64,000 nucleotides of DNA from an uncultured Bacilli bacterium (GTDB lineage Bacteria > Bacillota_I > Bacilli_A > RF39 > UBA660). The notes beneath the pieces are model-generated. The model was not told where the DNA came from, made no database searches, and saw only the letters and a list, made by a program, of their open reading frames with translations. How positions within the stretch are numbered: position 1 is the stretch's first letter; every line of letters begins with the position of its first letter. Shown here in pieces: positions 17,982-25,559 of this stretch. Where the stretch lies: the NCBI GenBank assembly GCA_947632495.1, contig CANRPL010000001.1, positions 1 through 64,000 on the forward strand. Reading direction: 5' to 3'. Position numbers and translations under genes: made by a program.

Positions 17982-18009
17982 AAAAGTTGAACAATATTGT
18001 TCAACTTTT
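17982..18009. terminator. Bidirectional terminator
   Basis: A perfect 28 bp palindrome centred between 17995 and 17996 (AAAAGTTGAACAAT and its complement) separates the + lipoprotein gene from the convergent tRNA gene. Confidence 0.8.
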
Positions 18010-18018
18010 ATAATTCAA

Positions 18019-18092
18019 TGGAGGGCCCGACCGGATTTGAACCAGCGATCAGGGAGTCAAAGTCCGTTGCCTTACCACTTGGCTACGGACCC
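18019..18092 (-). tRNA. tRNA-Gln (anticodon UUG), atypical
   Basis: Reads GGGTCCG...CGGGCCC in the acceptor stem, D-arm GCCAAGTGGTAAGGC, anticodon loop CTTTGAC (UUG), T-loop TTCAAAT, encoded CCA. Oddities: the first pair is G1-C72 instead of the weak U-A pair of the sister tRNA-Gln at 4674, the discriminator is U instead of A or G, and the anticodon stem ACGGA/TCCCT contains a C-C mismatch. It is still the only UUG-decoding candidate in the window. Confidence 0.8.
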
Positions 18093-18154
18093 ATCACAAT
18101 GTATTTATATTGTAATATAAATTATTCATCTTGTCAATAAATTATATGCAAGTG

Positions 18155-18182
18155 AAAAAAAGAAGTACCTATTTAGGTATCT
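18155..18182 (-). terminator. Terminator overlapping the stop codon (minus strand)
   Basis: AGTACCTA and TAGGTATCT pair around 18164-18182; on the minus strand a T run follows. The TAG stop (18169-18171) is inside the hairpin. Confidence 0.65.
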
Positions 18183-19140
18183 CTCTTAAACATTGTAATT
18201 CACCATTTAAATATTGCATGCTATCATAAGCACTCTTATAAAATGTTTTAATTTTAGGCTTATTATCTTCACAGGCATTAAAACAAGCATGTTCTGTTTT
18301 AATGACACTATCGCGATCAATTATTTCTAAATATTTATCTTTAACTCCATTATATAAGTTGATAGTAGAAGGTAGGTCACATAATCCGGCACAGTAGACA
18401 AACCATGGGCGAAGATAATTAAGAGCATTAAAGCCATTATCCTTATCAACTAATCGACTAATAGTGACAATTGTAGGATCCACTAGCATATATTCTTCAC
18501 CAGGAATTAATACTTCACTATGATTGCCAATTTCCATTCGTTCATCAACTAATTGTTTAGCTTTTTCATCAAAGGCTTCACTAAAACGTTCGTCAGCTGA
18601 ATCATCAAGTAATTGGTAGAAATCTTTAATAATGGTATATTCTGGAGATGGATATGTTAAACGATCAGTCATAATAGGTATACTAGCAATATTAAAATAG
18701 TATAAGAGGTCGGATAACATTGTTGATAGATTGCGACAGACACTTAAACCAGTAACCATTGAAAGACCTTGTCTAATACTTAATTCACATTCAGGATACA
18801 TAAAACGAAAATTACCCGTTACTGATAAATATCCTTTTCTTGCTAAATAAACATAGACATATAAAATATCTTGAAGGGTTGGATTAGGTCTTAACTCTTC
18901 AATCAAGCTTGCCATTTTTGATAAAATATCTTGATAAGCTCCTTCGACATAAGATCCGTATTGTGAATATCTTGCATACTGATTTAAAAAAGATGTCCTT
19001 ACAGCTTTACATTCTTCAAATGATTGTAGATCTTTAATATCAAAGATAGCTGGTATTTCCGGATATTTAAGTCGTTCTAATTTGGCTTTACCACGTAATA
19101 ATAAAATACGTACACGATCGTTAATTGTAATTTTATCCAT
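18169..19140 (-). CDS. Transglutaminase-like protein (putative papain-fold cysteine protease)
   Basis: 323 residues, no signal peptide. A catalytic triad can be proposed in the order of the transglutaminase fold: Cys in GLSVCRNLSTMLSDLLY (about residue 146), His in GNHSEVLI (about 214) and Asp in YMLVDPT (about 228). The helix after the Cys followed by a strand (ASIPIMTD) matches that fold. The N-terminal 120 residues are helical. Start at the third candidate (ATG, 19140), 4 nt after GTGAT; two earlier GTG/ATG codons overlap that site. Substrate unknown; a KyfT-like or bacterial transglutaminase-like hydrolase is an inference from the triad only. Confidence 0.6.
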   Translation of the reverse strand: MDKITINDRVRILLLRGKAKLERLKYPEIPAIFDIKDLQSFEECKAVRTSFLNQYARYSQYGSYVEGAYQDILSKMASLIEELRPNPTLQDILYVYVYLARKGYLSVTGNFRFMYPECELSIRQGLSMVTGLSVCRNLSTMLSDLLYYFNIASIPIMTDRLTYPSPEYTIIKDFYQLLDDSADERFSEAFDEKAKQLVDERMEIGNHSEVLIPGEEYMLVDPTIVTISRLVDKDNGFNALNYLRPWFVYCAGLCDLPSTINLYNGVKDKYLEIIDRDSVIKTEHACFNACEDNKPKIKTFYKSAYDSMQYLNGELQCLREIPK

Positions 19141-19190
19141 ATACATCACTGGTTATATATGATAACTTATTTTAGGTAAAATTGCAACAA

Positions 19191-19215
19191 AAAACAGGTC
19201 TAATGATCTGTTTTA
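19191..19215 (-). terminator. Weak terminator of the YuzA-like gene
   Basis: AAACAGGTC and GATCTGTTT can pair with one G-U, and the minus strand continues into a T run after 19195. Confidence 0.45.
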
Positions 19216-19403
19216 AGATGATAGAATAATATTCCAATATTAATTATTCCACAAATACCAACGACAATATATATGATGCGACTCACAATATTATAGCCGC
19301 CAGTAATTAGTTCAACAACATTGACATTAAATAAGCCTAGTATTCCCCATGCGATAGCGCCAATAATAGAAAATACTAAAGCTATCTTTTGTAATCCTTC
19401 CAT
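19200..19403 (-). CDS. DUF378 (YuzA-type) small membrane protein
   Basis: 67 residues with two hydrophobic helices. The first contains IGAIAWGILGLF and the second SRIIYIVVGICGI, which are the characteristic halves of the DUF378/YuzA family (IGALNWGLVGLF and SRIVYVLVGLAG in other members). Function of the family is unknown. AGGAGG 9 nt before the ATG. Confidence 0.85.
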   Translation of the reverse strand: MEGLQKIALVFSIIGAIAWGILGLFNVNVVELITGGYNIVSRIIYIVVGICGIINIGILFYHLKTDH

Positions 19404-19455
19404 ATTTTATTCCTCCTATATTACTAGAATGTCCAAAAAGAGGAAAGATATACAT

Positions 19456-19692
19456 TTATTTGTTATTTGGTATATATTCAACAATATCTGTTAGCTTACA
19501 ATCTAAATAGTCACATAGTCTAGCGTATACCATTACATCGATTTTAGTCACATCACCTTTGATAATTCGTTGTAATACCTTAAAATCGGTATTAGTATCA
19601 CGCATAACTTGATTCTTGCTAATGTTATTTCCGTTTAACAAATCATCTAATTTAAATAGGTAACAACCATTTTCAACATTAACTCTGACCAT
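19456..19692 (-). CDS. Small XRE-family HTH regulator
   Basis: 78 residues. An N-terminal strand-like segment precedes a Cro/C1 HTH: KLDDLLNGNNISKNQVMRDT, then DFKVLQRIIKGDVTKID and a closing helix YARLCDYLDCKLTDIVEY. It resembles the compact HTH_26 (YozG-like) regulators. RBS AAGGATG. It is transcribed divergently from a 62-residue protein at 19784, a usual arrangement for a regulator and its target. Confidence 0.8.
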   Translation of the reverse strand: MVRVNVENGCYLFKLDDLLNGNNISKNQVMRDTNTDFKVLQRIIKGDVTKIDVMVYARLCDYLDCKLTDIVEYIPNNK

Positions 19693-19783
19693 TATACCGA
19701 CATCCTTACAAGATAATCATAACAATCAAAACAGCTCCTTGACTATTGGCTGTATAACCAGTATAATGATGTTAGTGATGAAG

Positions 19784-19972
19784 ATGAAAGTGTTAGAAAT
19801 ATATACTAATTTTATCAATAGACTTTTAGAGATACCGAGAAATAATTTAGAAGCTAAAAATAAAAATAATCGTTATGACTATTTGATAAGAAAATATGAT
19901 GTATCATTGTTAGAAAAGTATCAAAATATTGAAAAAATAATTGAAGAAGAATTGGCAAAAGAGGGCAAATAG
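19784..19972 (+). CDS. Small protein, 62 residues, unknown
   Basis: Start chosen at ATG 19784, 4 nt after AGTGAT, with TATAAT at 19762-19767 just upstream; the same promoter-to-start layout as recognised genes nearby, which supports it being real. The product is helical and charged (NFINRLLEIPRNN at the start, KIIEEELAKEGK at the end). No family recognised. An in-frame ATG two codons earlier is possible. Confidence 0.5.
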   Translation: MKVLEIYTNFINRLLEIPRNNLEAKNKNNRYDYLIRKYDVSLLEKYQNIEKIIEEELAKEGK

Positions 19973-20021
19973 TCCTTTTTTTTATTGCCAATTAGTGTTA
20001 TACTACTTTAGGGTAGATGAT

Positions 20022-22343
20022 ATGGAAGATAATCCAAATATTTATTTAGGACTAAATAAGGAACAAGTTCAAAAACGTATTGATGAAAAGAAAGTCAATT
20101 ATGATACAACCGTACCAACTAAAAGTTATCGTCAAATTGTTTGCGATAACATTTTTACGTTGTTTAATATAGTTAATTTAATTTTAGGTATTTTAGTAAT
20201 GACGACTGGTTCATTTAAAAATTTAACCTTTTTAGGTGTCGCTATATGTAATACTATTATTAGTATGTTTCAAGAGATGCGTTCTAAACGCGCTATTGAT
20301 AAATTAGCGATTATTTCTAGTACCAAAGTTAATGTTGTCCGTGATGGTATGGATCATTTTATCAGTGTCAATAAAATTGTTTTAGATGATATTATTAAGT
20401 ATAAATTAGGTAGTCAAGTCGTTGTCGATTGTGTTATTTTAGATGGTGCCGTTGAAGTAGATGAATCCTTTATCACTGGCGAATCGGATTCAATATACCG
20501 CCAAAAAGGGGATAAATTGTTATCTGGTAGTTTTATTGTCAGTGGTAATTGTACAGTTCGTGTTACTAGTGTCGGTGATGATAATTATACGAATAAAATA
20601 TCGAAAGAAGCTAAATATTTAAAACGTGCCAAATCAGAGATTATGTATACCTTAAATAAGTTTATTAAATTTATTTCAATTGTCATCATTCCTTTAGGTA
20701 TTCTTCTTTTCTTAAAACAATTACATGTTGAAGGAGCTACAGTTGATAGCGCTATTATAAGTACTGTAGCAGCTTTAATCGGAACTATTCCTGAAGGTTT
20801 AATTCTTCTTACAAGTACGGTTCTAGCTATTTCTGCTTTACGTTTAGCACGTAAAAATATTTTAGTTCAAGAATTATATTGTATTGAAAATTTAGCTCGC
20901 GTCGATACGATATGTCTTGATAAGACAGGTACGCTTACTAGTGGTAAATTAAAAGTTGTGAAAGTTATTCCTTTAATTGATTATGATGTTAAGCATATTA
21001 TGGGTAATATTAGTAAGTATATGACTGATGGTAATAGTACTTCTAATGCTCTTAATGAATATTTTAAACCATTAGATGATATGAAATTAGTAAATAAAGT
21101 AGCTTTTTCATCACGTGAAAAAAAGGCTATATATGAATTTAGTAATAGTACTTATGTTATTGGAGCTCCCGAATTTATTAATTATCAGGGTTATATTCCT
21201 GAATTAAGTAGCTATGTCGAAGATTATCGTGTTTTACTTTTAGCTTCTAATAAGGAACATATTGTCGATAATCATGTTAGTTCACCATTTAATCCCGTGG
21301 CTTTAATTTTATTAGAAGATCATATTCGACCTGGCGCTACTAAAACTTTAAAATATTTAAAAGATGAAGATGTTGATATCAAAATTATTTCTGGGGATAA
21401 TCCTAAAACTGTTGCTTCCATAGCTTCGAAAGTAGGGTTAGATAATATTCGGGTTTTTGATATGCAAAAAGTTGATGAGACAACAGATTTGTTGAAGGTC
21501 GTTGAAGAATATAATATCTTTGGTCGTGTAACACCTAGTGGTAAAAAAGATTTAGTCATTGCTTTAAAAGCTAATGGTCATAAAGTAGCGATGACCGGAG
21601 ATGGCGTCAACGATGTTTTATCCTTAAAAGAAGCTGATTGTAGTATTACTGTTGCTAGTGGTAGTGATGCTGCCCGCAATATTAGTCAGATTGTCTTATT
21701 AGACTCTGATTTTAAAGAAGTACCAGCTATTGTTAAAGAGGGAAGAAGGACAATTAATAATTTGGAACGTTCGGCTTCATTATTCTTAACTAAGACGACA
21801 TATGCTTTAATTTTAGCTATCATTTTTGTTTTTCTAAATAGTGATTATCCTTTTATTCCAATTCAATTAACTTTACTTGGTGTTTTAACAATAGGTATTC
21901 CATCTTTTGTTTTAGCTTTAGAGCCTAATCATAATCGTGTTAAAGGACGTTTTATTATCAATATTATTCGCAAGTCTTTACCGGCAGCTTTAACAATTGT
22001 TGTCAATATTGTAGGCATTATGATTATATCTAGTATTATGGGCTTTAAAGGTGATTACGTTTCAACCATGGCTGTTCTTTTAGTAGCATTTACAGGATTT
22101 GTATTATTATTCAAAGTATGTTATCCTTTTAACTATCTACGTGGAGTTTTATTTGGAACATTAATTGGTGTCTTTATTGGTAGTGTTATTGGATTAAAAT
22201 CGCTATTTGAATTAGTTATGCTAACACCACTTCAATTTGTGTTCATTCTCCTTCTTTTCGCCCTTGATATCGGTCTATTTGATCTATTAACGATATTATG
22301 TGAAAAGAAAATATTTAAATATGAAGAGAGGATTATAAAATGA
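20022..22343 (+). CDS. P-type cation ATPase, CtpE-like (probably calcium)
   Basis: 773 residues. TGES actuator motif near 151, M4 helix with IPEGLILLTS near 266, phosphorylation site DKTGTLTSGKL near 299, and hinge GDGVNDVLSLKEAD near 526, plus six or more further membrane helices. The IPEGL motif followed by RLARKNILVQELYCIENLARVD is close to mycobacterial CtpE, a calcium-uptake ATPase, so calcium is the best guess. No N-terminal metal-binding domain. Start at ATG 20022; AGATGAT precedes it and TGTTATACT (extended -10) lies at about 19996-20004. It overlaps the ZIP gene by 4 bp. Confidence 0.88.
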   Translation: MEDNPNIYLGLNKEQVQKRIDEKKVNYDTTVPTKSYRQIVCDNIFTLFNIVNLILGILVMTTGSFKNLTFLGVAICNTIISMFQEMRSKRAIDKLAIISSTKVNVVRDGMDHFISVNKIVLDDIIKYKLGSQVVVDCVILDGAVEVDESFITGESDSIYRQKGDKLLSGSFIVSGNCTVRVTSVGDDNYTNKISKEAKYLKRAKSEIMYTLNKFIKFISIVIIPLGILLFLKQLHVEGATVDSAIISTVAALIGTIPEGLILLTSTVLAISALRLARKNILVQELYCIENLARVDTICLDKTGTLTSGKLKVVKVIPLIDYDVKHIMGNISKYMTDGNSTSNALNEYFKPLDDMKLVNKVAFSSREKKAIYEFSNSTYVIGAPEFINYQGYIPELSSYVEDYRVLLLASNKEHIVDNHVSSPFNPVALILLEDHIRPGATKTLKYLKDEDVDIKIISGDNPKTVASIASKVGLDNIRVFDMQKVDETTDLLKVVEEYNIFGRVTPSGKKDLVIALKANGHKVAMTGDGVNDVLSLKEADCSITVASGSDAARNISQIVLLDSDFKEVPAIVKEGRRTINNLERSASLFLTKTTYALILAIIFVFLNSDYPFIPIQLTLLGVLTIGIPSFVLALEPNHNRVKGRFIINIIRKSLPAALTIVVNIVGIMIISSIMGFKGDYVSTMAVLLVAFTGFVLLFKVCYPFNYLRGVLFGTLIGVFIGSVIGLKSLFELVMLTPLQFVFILLLFALDIGLFDLLTILCEKKIFKYEERIIK

Positions 22344-23098
22344 TAGCAGTGTTATTAACTCTTGCCGTTGGCCTATTTATTTTAATTGGTTCTTTTTTAG
22401 GAAACTATTTAAAAGAAAACAAGAAATTTATTGATGTTGCCATCGGTTTAGCTTTTGGTGTCATGGTAGCTTTAATTTTACTAGATATTTTGCCAGAAAC
22501 GATTCAACTGTTGATGGGTGAAGCTAAATATATTGGCCTTATTATCTTGTTTATCGCAGCTTTAATTGGCTTTTTAGGCTTACGTTTACTAGACAGTTTT
22601 ATTCCGCATCATGCTCATGAAGCCTTACATCATCATAAACATAAAAATGATCAGTGTCATAATGATCATTTGGAGCATGTTGGTATTTTAGCGACTATTG
22701 CGATTGTCATCCATAATATAATTGAGGGAATGACTTTATATGTGACAGCAACCCAAGATACCAAAGCGGGCATTTTACTATGTATCGCTATTGGACTTCA
22801 TAATATTCCTTTAGGTATCGTCATTTCTAGTACATTACAAAAGAAAAAAGAATTACTTATCAATAGTACCATTTTATCTTTATCTAGCTTTGTTGGCGGC
22901 CTAGCAATGTTCTTATTAAGTAATTTGATATCTGATATGTTAGTAGGTATTTTATTATCTTTAACACTTGGTATGATGATTTATATTACCTTGGCTGAAT
23001 TATTACCACAAATTATTTTTAATCATGATAAAAAAGACAGTTTTCTAGGAATGGCTTTAGGTGTTGTTCTATTACTGTTAAGTATTTTTTTAGGATAG
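22340..23098 (+). CDS. ZIP-family divalent metal transporter
   Basis: 252 residues, eight predicted helices. Helix 4 has HNIIEGM and helix 5 has GLHNIPLG, the paired metal-binding motifs of ZIP/ZupT transporters that import zinc, iron or manganese. A histidine-rich cytoplasmic loop (HHAHEALHHHKHK, about 92-104) lies between helices 3 and 4, as usual. Translationally coupled to the upstream P-type ATPase (ATGA overlap), which links the two to metal-ion balance. Confidence 0.9.
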   Translation: MIAVLLTLAVGLFILIGSFLGNYLKENKKFIDVAIGLAFGVMVALILLDILPETIQLLMGEAKYIGLIILFIAALIGFLGLRLLDSFIPHHAHEALHHHKHKNDQCHNDHLEHVGILATIAIVIHNIIEGMTLYVTATQDTKAGILLCIAIGLHNIPLGIVISSTLQKKKELLINSTILSLSSFVGGLAMFLLSNLISDMLVGILLSLTLGMMIYITLAELLPQIIFNHDKKDSFLGMALGVVLLLLSIFLG

Positions 23099-23118
23099 TT
23101 ATTATCCTTTTTTATTGC
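23092..23118 (+). terminator. Terminator overlapping the stop codon
   Basis: AGGATA (23092-23097) pairs with TATCCT, then T-rich. The TAG of the ZIP gene (23096-23098) begins in the 5' arm. Confidence 0.6.
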
Positions 23119-23135
23119 TTCGAACAACTGTTCTT

Positions 23136-23143
23136 GTTATAAT
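23136..23143 (+). promoter_or_regulatory. Extended -10 promoter of dinB
   Basis: TGTTATAAT ends 15 nt before the ATG. The likely transcript start falls at or next to the GATGGTGG ribosome-binding site. I see no LexA-type palindrome nearby. Confidence 0.55.
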
Positions 23144-23158
23144 AAAGATGGTGGTCAT

Positions 23159-24367
23159 ATGAAAAGAATTATTATGCATGTTGATGTTAATAATGCTTTC
23201 TTATCATGGACAGCAGTTAAATTATTAAATAATGGTTATGATTGTGATATAAGACTTAAAGAAGCTGTCATTGGTGGTGATGAAAGTTCCCGTCATGGTA
23301 TCGTTTTAGCTAAATCTCCAGTAGCGAAGAAAAGGGGCGTTAAAACGGCCGAAACGTTAATGAGTGCTAGAAGAAAATGTCACCATCTAGAAATATTTCC
23401 ACCTGATTATCATTGGTATCAAGAAATGTCTAATAAAATGTTTGACTTAATTCGTAAATATACACCAGATATTGAAATAATATCGATTGATGAATGTTTT
23501 ATCGATTATACCAAAGTTCAAAATTTATATGGTGATCCTATTAAGTTTGCCTATAAGATTAAAGATGAAATATATGAGACTTTAGGTTTTACTGTCAATG
23601 TCGGTATTGCCAATAATAAGTTATGCGCTAAAATGGCTTCTGATTTTACGAAACCTAATAAGGTTCATACCTTATTTATGGAGGAAATTGAAGAAAAGAT
23701 GTTTCCTTTAGATGTTGGTGACTTATATGGTGTAGGTAGAAAGACAACAGATAAACTTCATCAATTAAATATTGATACTATAGCTACTTTGGCACATACG
23801 GATGTCAATTATCTATATAAGTATTTTAAAAATCAAGCTCAAGTATTAGTGGATAAAGCTAATGGGATTGATGATAGTGAAGTTATTTCTAAAGCTGAAG
23901 AACGTAAGGGTATTAGTAATTCTGTAACCTTTAGTTATAATTTAACAAAAATGAGTGATATTATAAATAAGCTTTCTGCTTTAATTGAAAATGTCGCAAT
24001 AGCGTTACGTAAAGAAGAAAAGTATGCTAAAGTTGTCGGTGTAACTTTAAGAGATAAAAACTTTCATAATAAAAGCCATCAACGTAAATTTAAGACCGCT
24101 ACCAATAATACAGATGAAATATTAAAAGTTGCTAAAGAATTAGTTTATGAGATGTGGGATGAAGAACCAATTCGTTTAATTGGTGTAAGTTTATCTGGCC
24201 TAACAAGTAGTGTTCAACATCAAATCTCTCTTTTTGAAGATGTCAAAGAAAAAGAGACAAGCTCTAATTTAGATAAAGTCATCGATAATTTAAAGCTTCA
24301 ATACGGTTCTAAAATTATCCATAAAGCTTCCTTAAAGGATGCAAATATTAAGAAAAAGTACAATTAA
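23159..24367 (+). CDS. dinB: DNA polymerase IV (Y family)
   Basis: 402 residues. Catalytic acidic residues in HVDVNNAF (about residue 7-14) and SIDECFIDY (about 107), a little-finger domain with GISNSVTFS, and a C-terminal beta-clamp-binding motif QISLF (about 355). Translesion polymerase extending past damaged template bases. It lacks a DNA-gyrase or ImuB-type neighbour and stands alone with its own promoter. Confidence 0.93.
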   Translation: MKRIIMHVDVNNAFLSWTAVKLLNNGYDCDIRLKEAVIGGDESSRHGIVLAKSPVAKKRGVKTAETLMSARRKCHHLEIFPPDYHWYQEMSNKMFDLIRKYTPDIEIISIDECFIDYTKVQNLYGDPIKFAYKIKDEIYETLGFTVNVGIANNKLCAKMASDFTKPNKVHTLFMEEIEEKMFPLDVGDLYGVGRKTTDKLHQLNIDTIATLAHTDVNYLYKYFKNQAQVLVDKANGIDDSEVISKAEERKGISNSVTFSYNLTKMSDIINKLSALIENVAIALRKEEKYAKVVGVTLRDKNFHNKSHQRKFKTATNNTDEILKVAKELVYEMWDEEPIRLIGVSLSGLTSSVQHQISLFEDVKEKETSSNLDKVIDNLKLQYGSKIIHKASLKDANIKKKYN

Positions 24368-24417
24368 TTGTTGAATATGCGGGCCATAAATAGTATAATA
24401 AGTCTAGGTGACTGGTT

Positions 24418-24780
24418 ATGGAATGGATTTGGTTAGGCGTAATATTATCACTTATTTTAATTGAACTAATATCTATGAATTTTTCGGCCATATGGTTTGT
24501 CGTAAGTAGTATTGTCAGTTTTATTCTACTTAAAAAGGGTATTAGTTATTATGGACAAGTCGCAGCCTTTTTACTTATTGGCTTATTCCTTGTAATTGTA
24601 ATAAGACCTTTAATTATCGATAAGTTATTAAACTTACGTAATAAATGTATTTCAGCTGTAACTAGTAAATATCCTTTTACCATTCATCTGATACCTAAAG
24701 ATGTTAGACCTAAGTTAGAAGAAAAAAAAGATAAGAATAAAAAAAGTAGTAAAGCAAAGAAGAAAGCCCGTAAAAAGTAA
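24418..24780 (+). CDS. NfeD-like short membrane protein
   Basis: 120 residues. Two or three closely spaced helices (about 3-20, 22-40, 45-67) of the NfeD type, with the typical ELISMNFSAIWF stretch. NfeD proteins normally end in an OB-fold; here a short segment (TIHLIPKDVRPKL) is followed only by a very basic Lys-rich tail. NfeD proteins accompany membrane flotillins and proteases, but none is next to it. RBS AGGTGAC. Confidence 0.72.
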   Translation: MEWIWLGVILSLILIELISMNFSAIWFVVSSIVSFILLKKGISYYGQVAAFLLIGLFLVIVIRPLIIDKLLNLRNKCISAVTSKYPFTIHLIPKDVRPKLEEKKDKNKKSSKAKKKARKK

Positions 24781-24824
24781 GAATTTCTTCTTTTTTTATG
24801 ATATAATATTGGTACGGTGATTTT

Positions 24825-25550
24825 ATGCAAATAAAAGCTAAAGATGTTAATATTAATTATGTAAGATATGGAACTGGTGATAAGACCATTGTCTTTTTAC
24901 ATGGTTGGGGTCAAAACATTGCGATGATGCAACCTTTAGCGGATCCCTTTAGTGATGAATTTGATATATTAATTATTGATATTCCCGGTTATGGACTTAG
25001 TGATGAACCACCTTATCCATGGACTTGTTATGATTATGTCGAGTGTCTAAAAGAAATTATTGATGCTTTAAATATCGTTAAACCTATTTTGATAGGGCAC
25101 TCTTTTGGTGGTAAAATTAGTTTGTTATATGCTAGTAAATATGAAGTTGATAAATTAGTCTTATTAGCTAGTCCTTTTAAAAAAGAAGTCAAAGAACTTT
25201 CTTTCAAAGTTAAGACTTTAAAACAATTGAAAAAGATACCTGGTTTAAATAAATTAGAAGGCTTTGCAAAAAAACATATCGGTTCTGAAGACTATCGTAA
25301 AGCAAGTGATACAATGCGTAAGGTTCTTGTGGAAACGGTTAATTTAGATATTACTGATGAAGTCAAAAAAATCAAGTGTCCTACTTTAATTATATGGGGA
25401 ACAAAAGATGAGGCAGTTCCTGTAGAACGTGCTTATGAATTAGAAAAATTAATTCCTGATGCTGGTGTAGTTATCTATGATAATTGTACACACTATGCTT
25501 ATTTAGAACGCCTTCAACAGACGATAAATGTTTTATGGAATTTCTTATAG
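24825..25550 (+). CDS. Alpha/beta hydrolase
   Basis: 241 residues. Oxyanion HGWGQN near residue 26, nucleophile elbow GHSFGG (Ser about 97), acid Asp in IWGTKDEAVP (about 192) and His in CTHYAYLE (about 221). A short cap is inserted between. Cytosolic esterase- or peptidase-like; the substrate is not evident. It is 9 nt upstream of murF and probably cotranscribed with it. RBS CGGTGAT. Confidence 0.85.
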   Translation: MQIKAKDVNINYVRYGTGDKTIVFLHGWGQNIAMMQPLADPFSDEFDILIIDIPGYGLSDEPPYPWTCYDYVECLKEIIDALNIVKPILIGHSFGGKISLLYASKYEVDKLVLLASPFKKEVKELSFKVKTLKQLKKIPGLNKLEGFAKKHIGSEDYRKASDTMRKVLVETVNLDITDEVKKIKCPTLIIWGTKDEAVPVERAYELEKLIPDAGVVIYDNCTHYAYLERLQQTINVLWNFL

Positions 25551-25559
25551 GAGGGAAAA

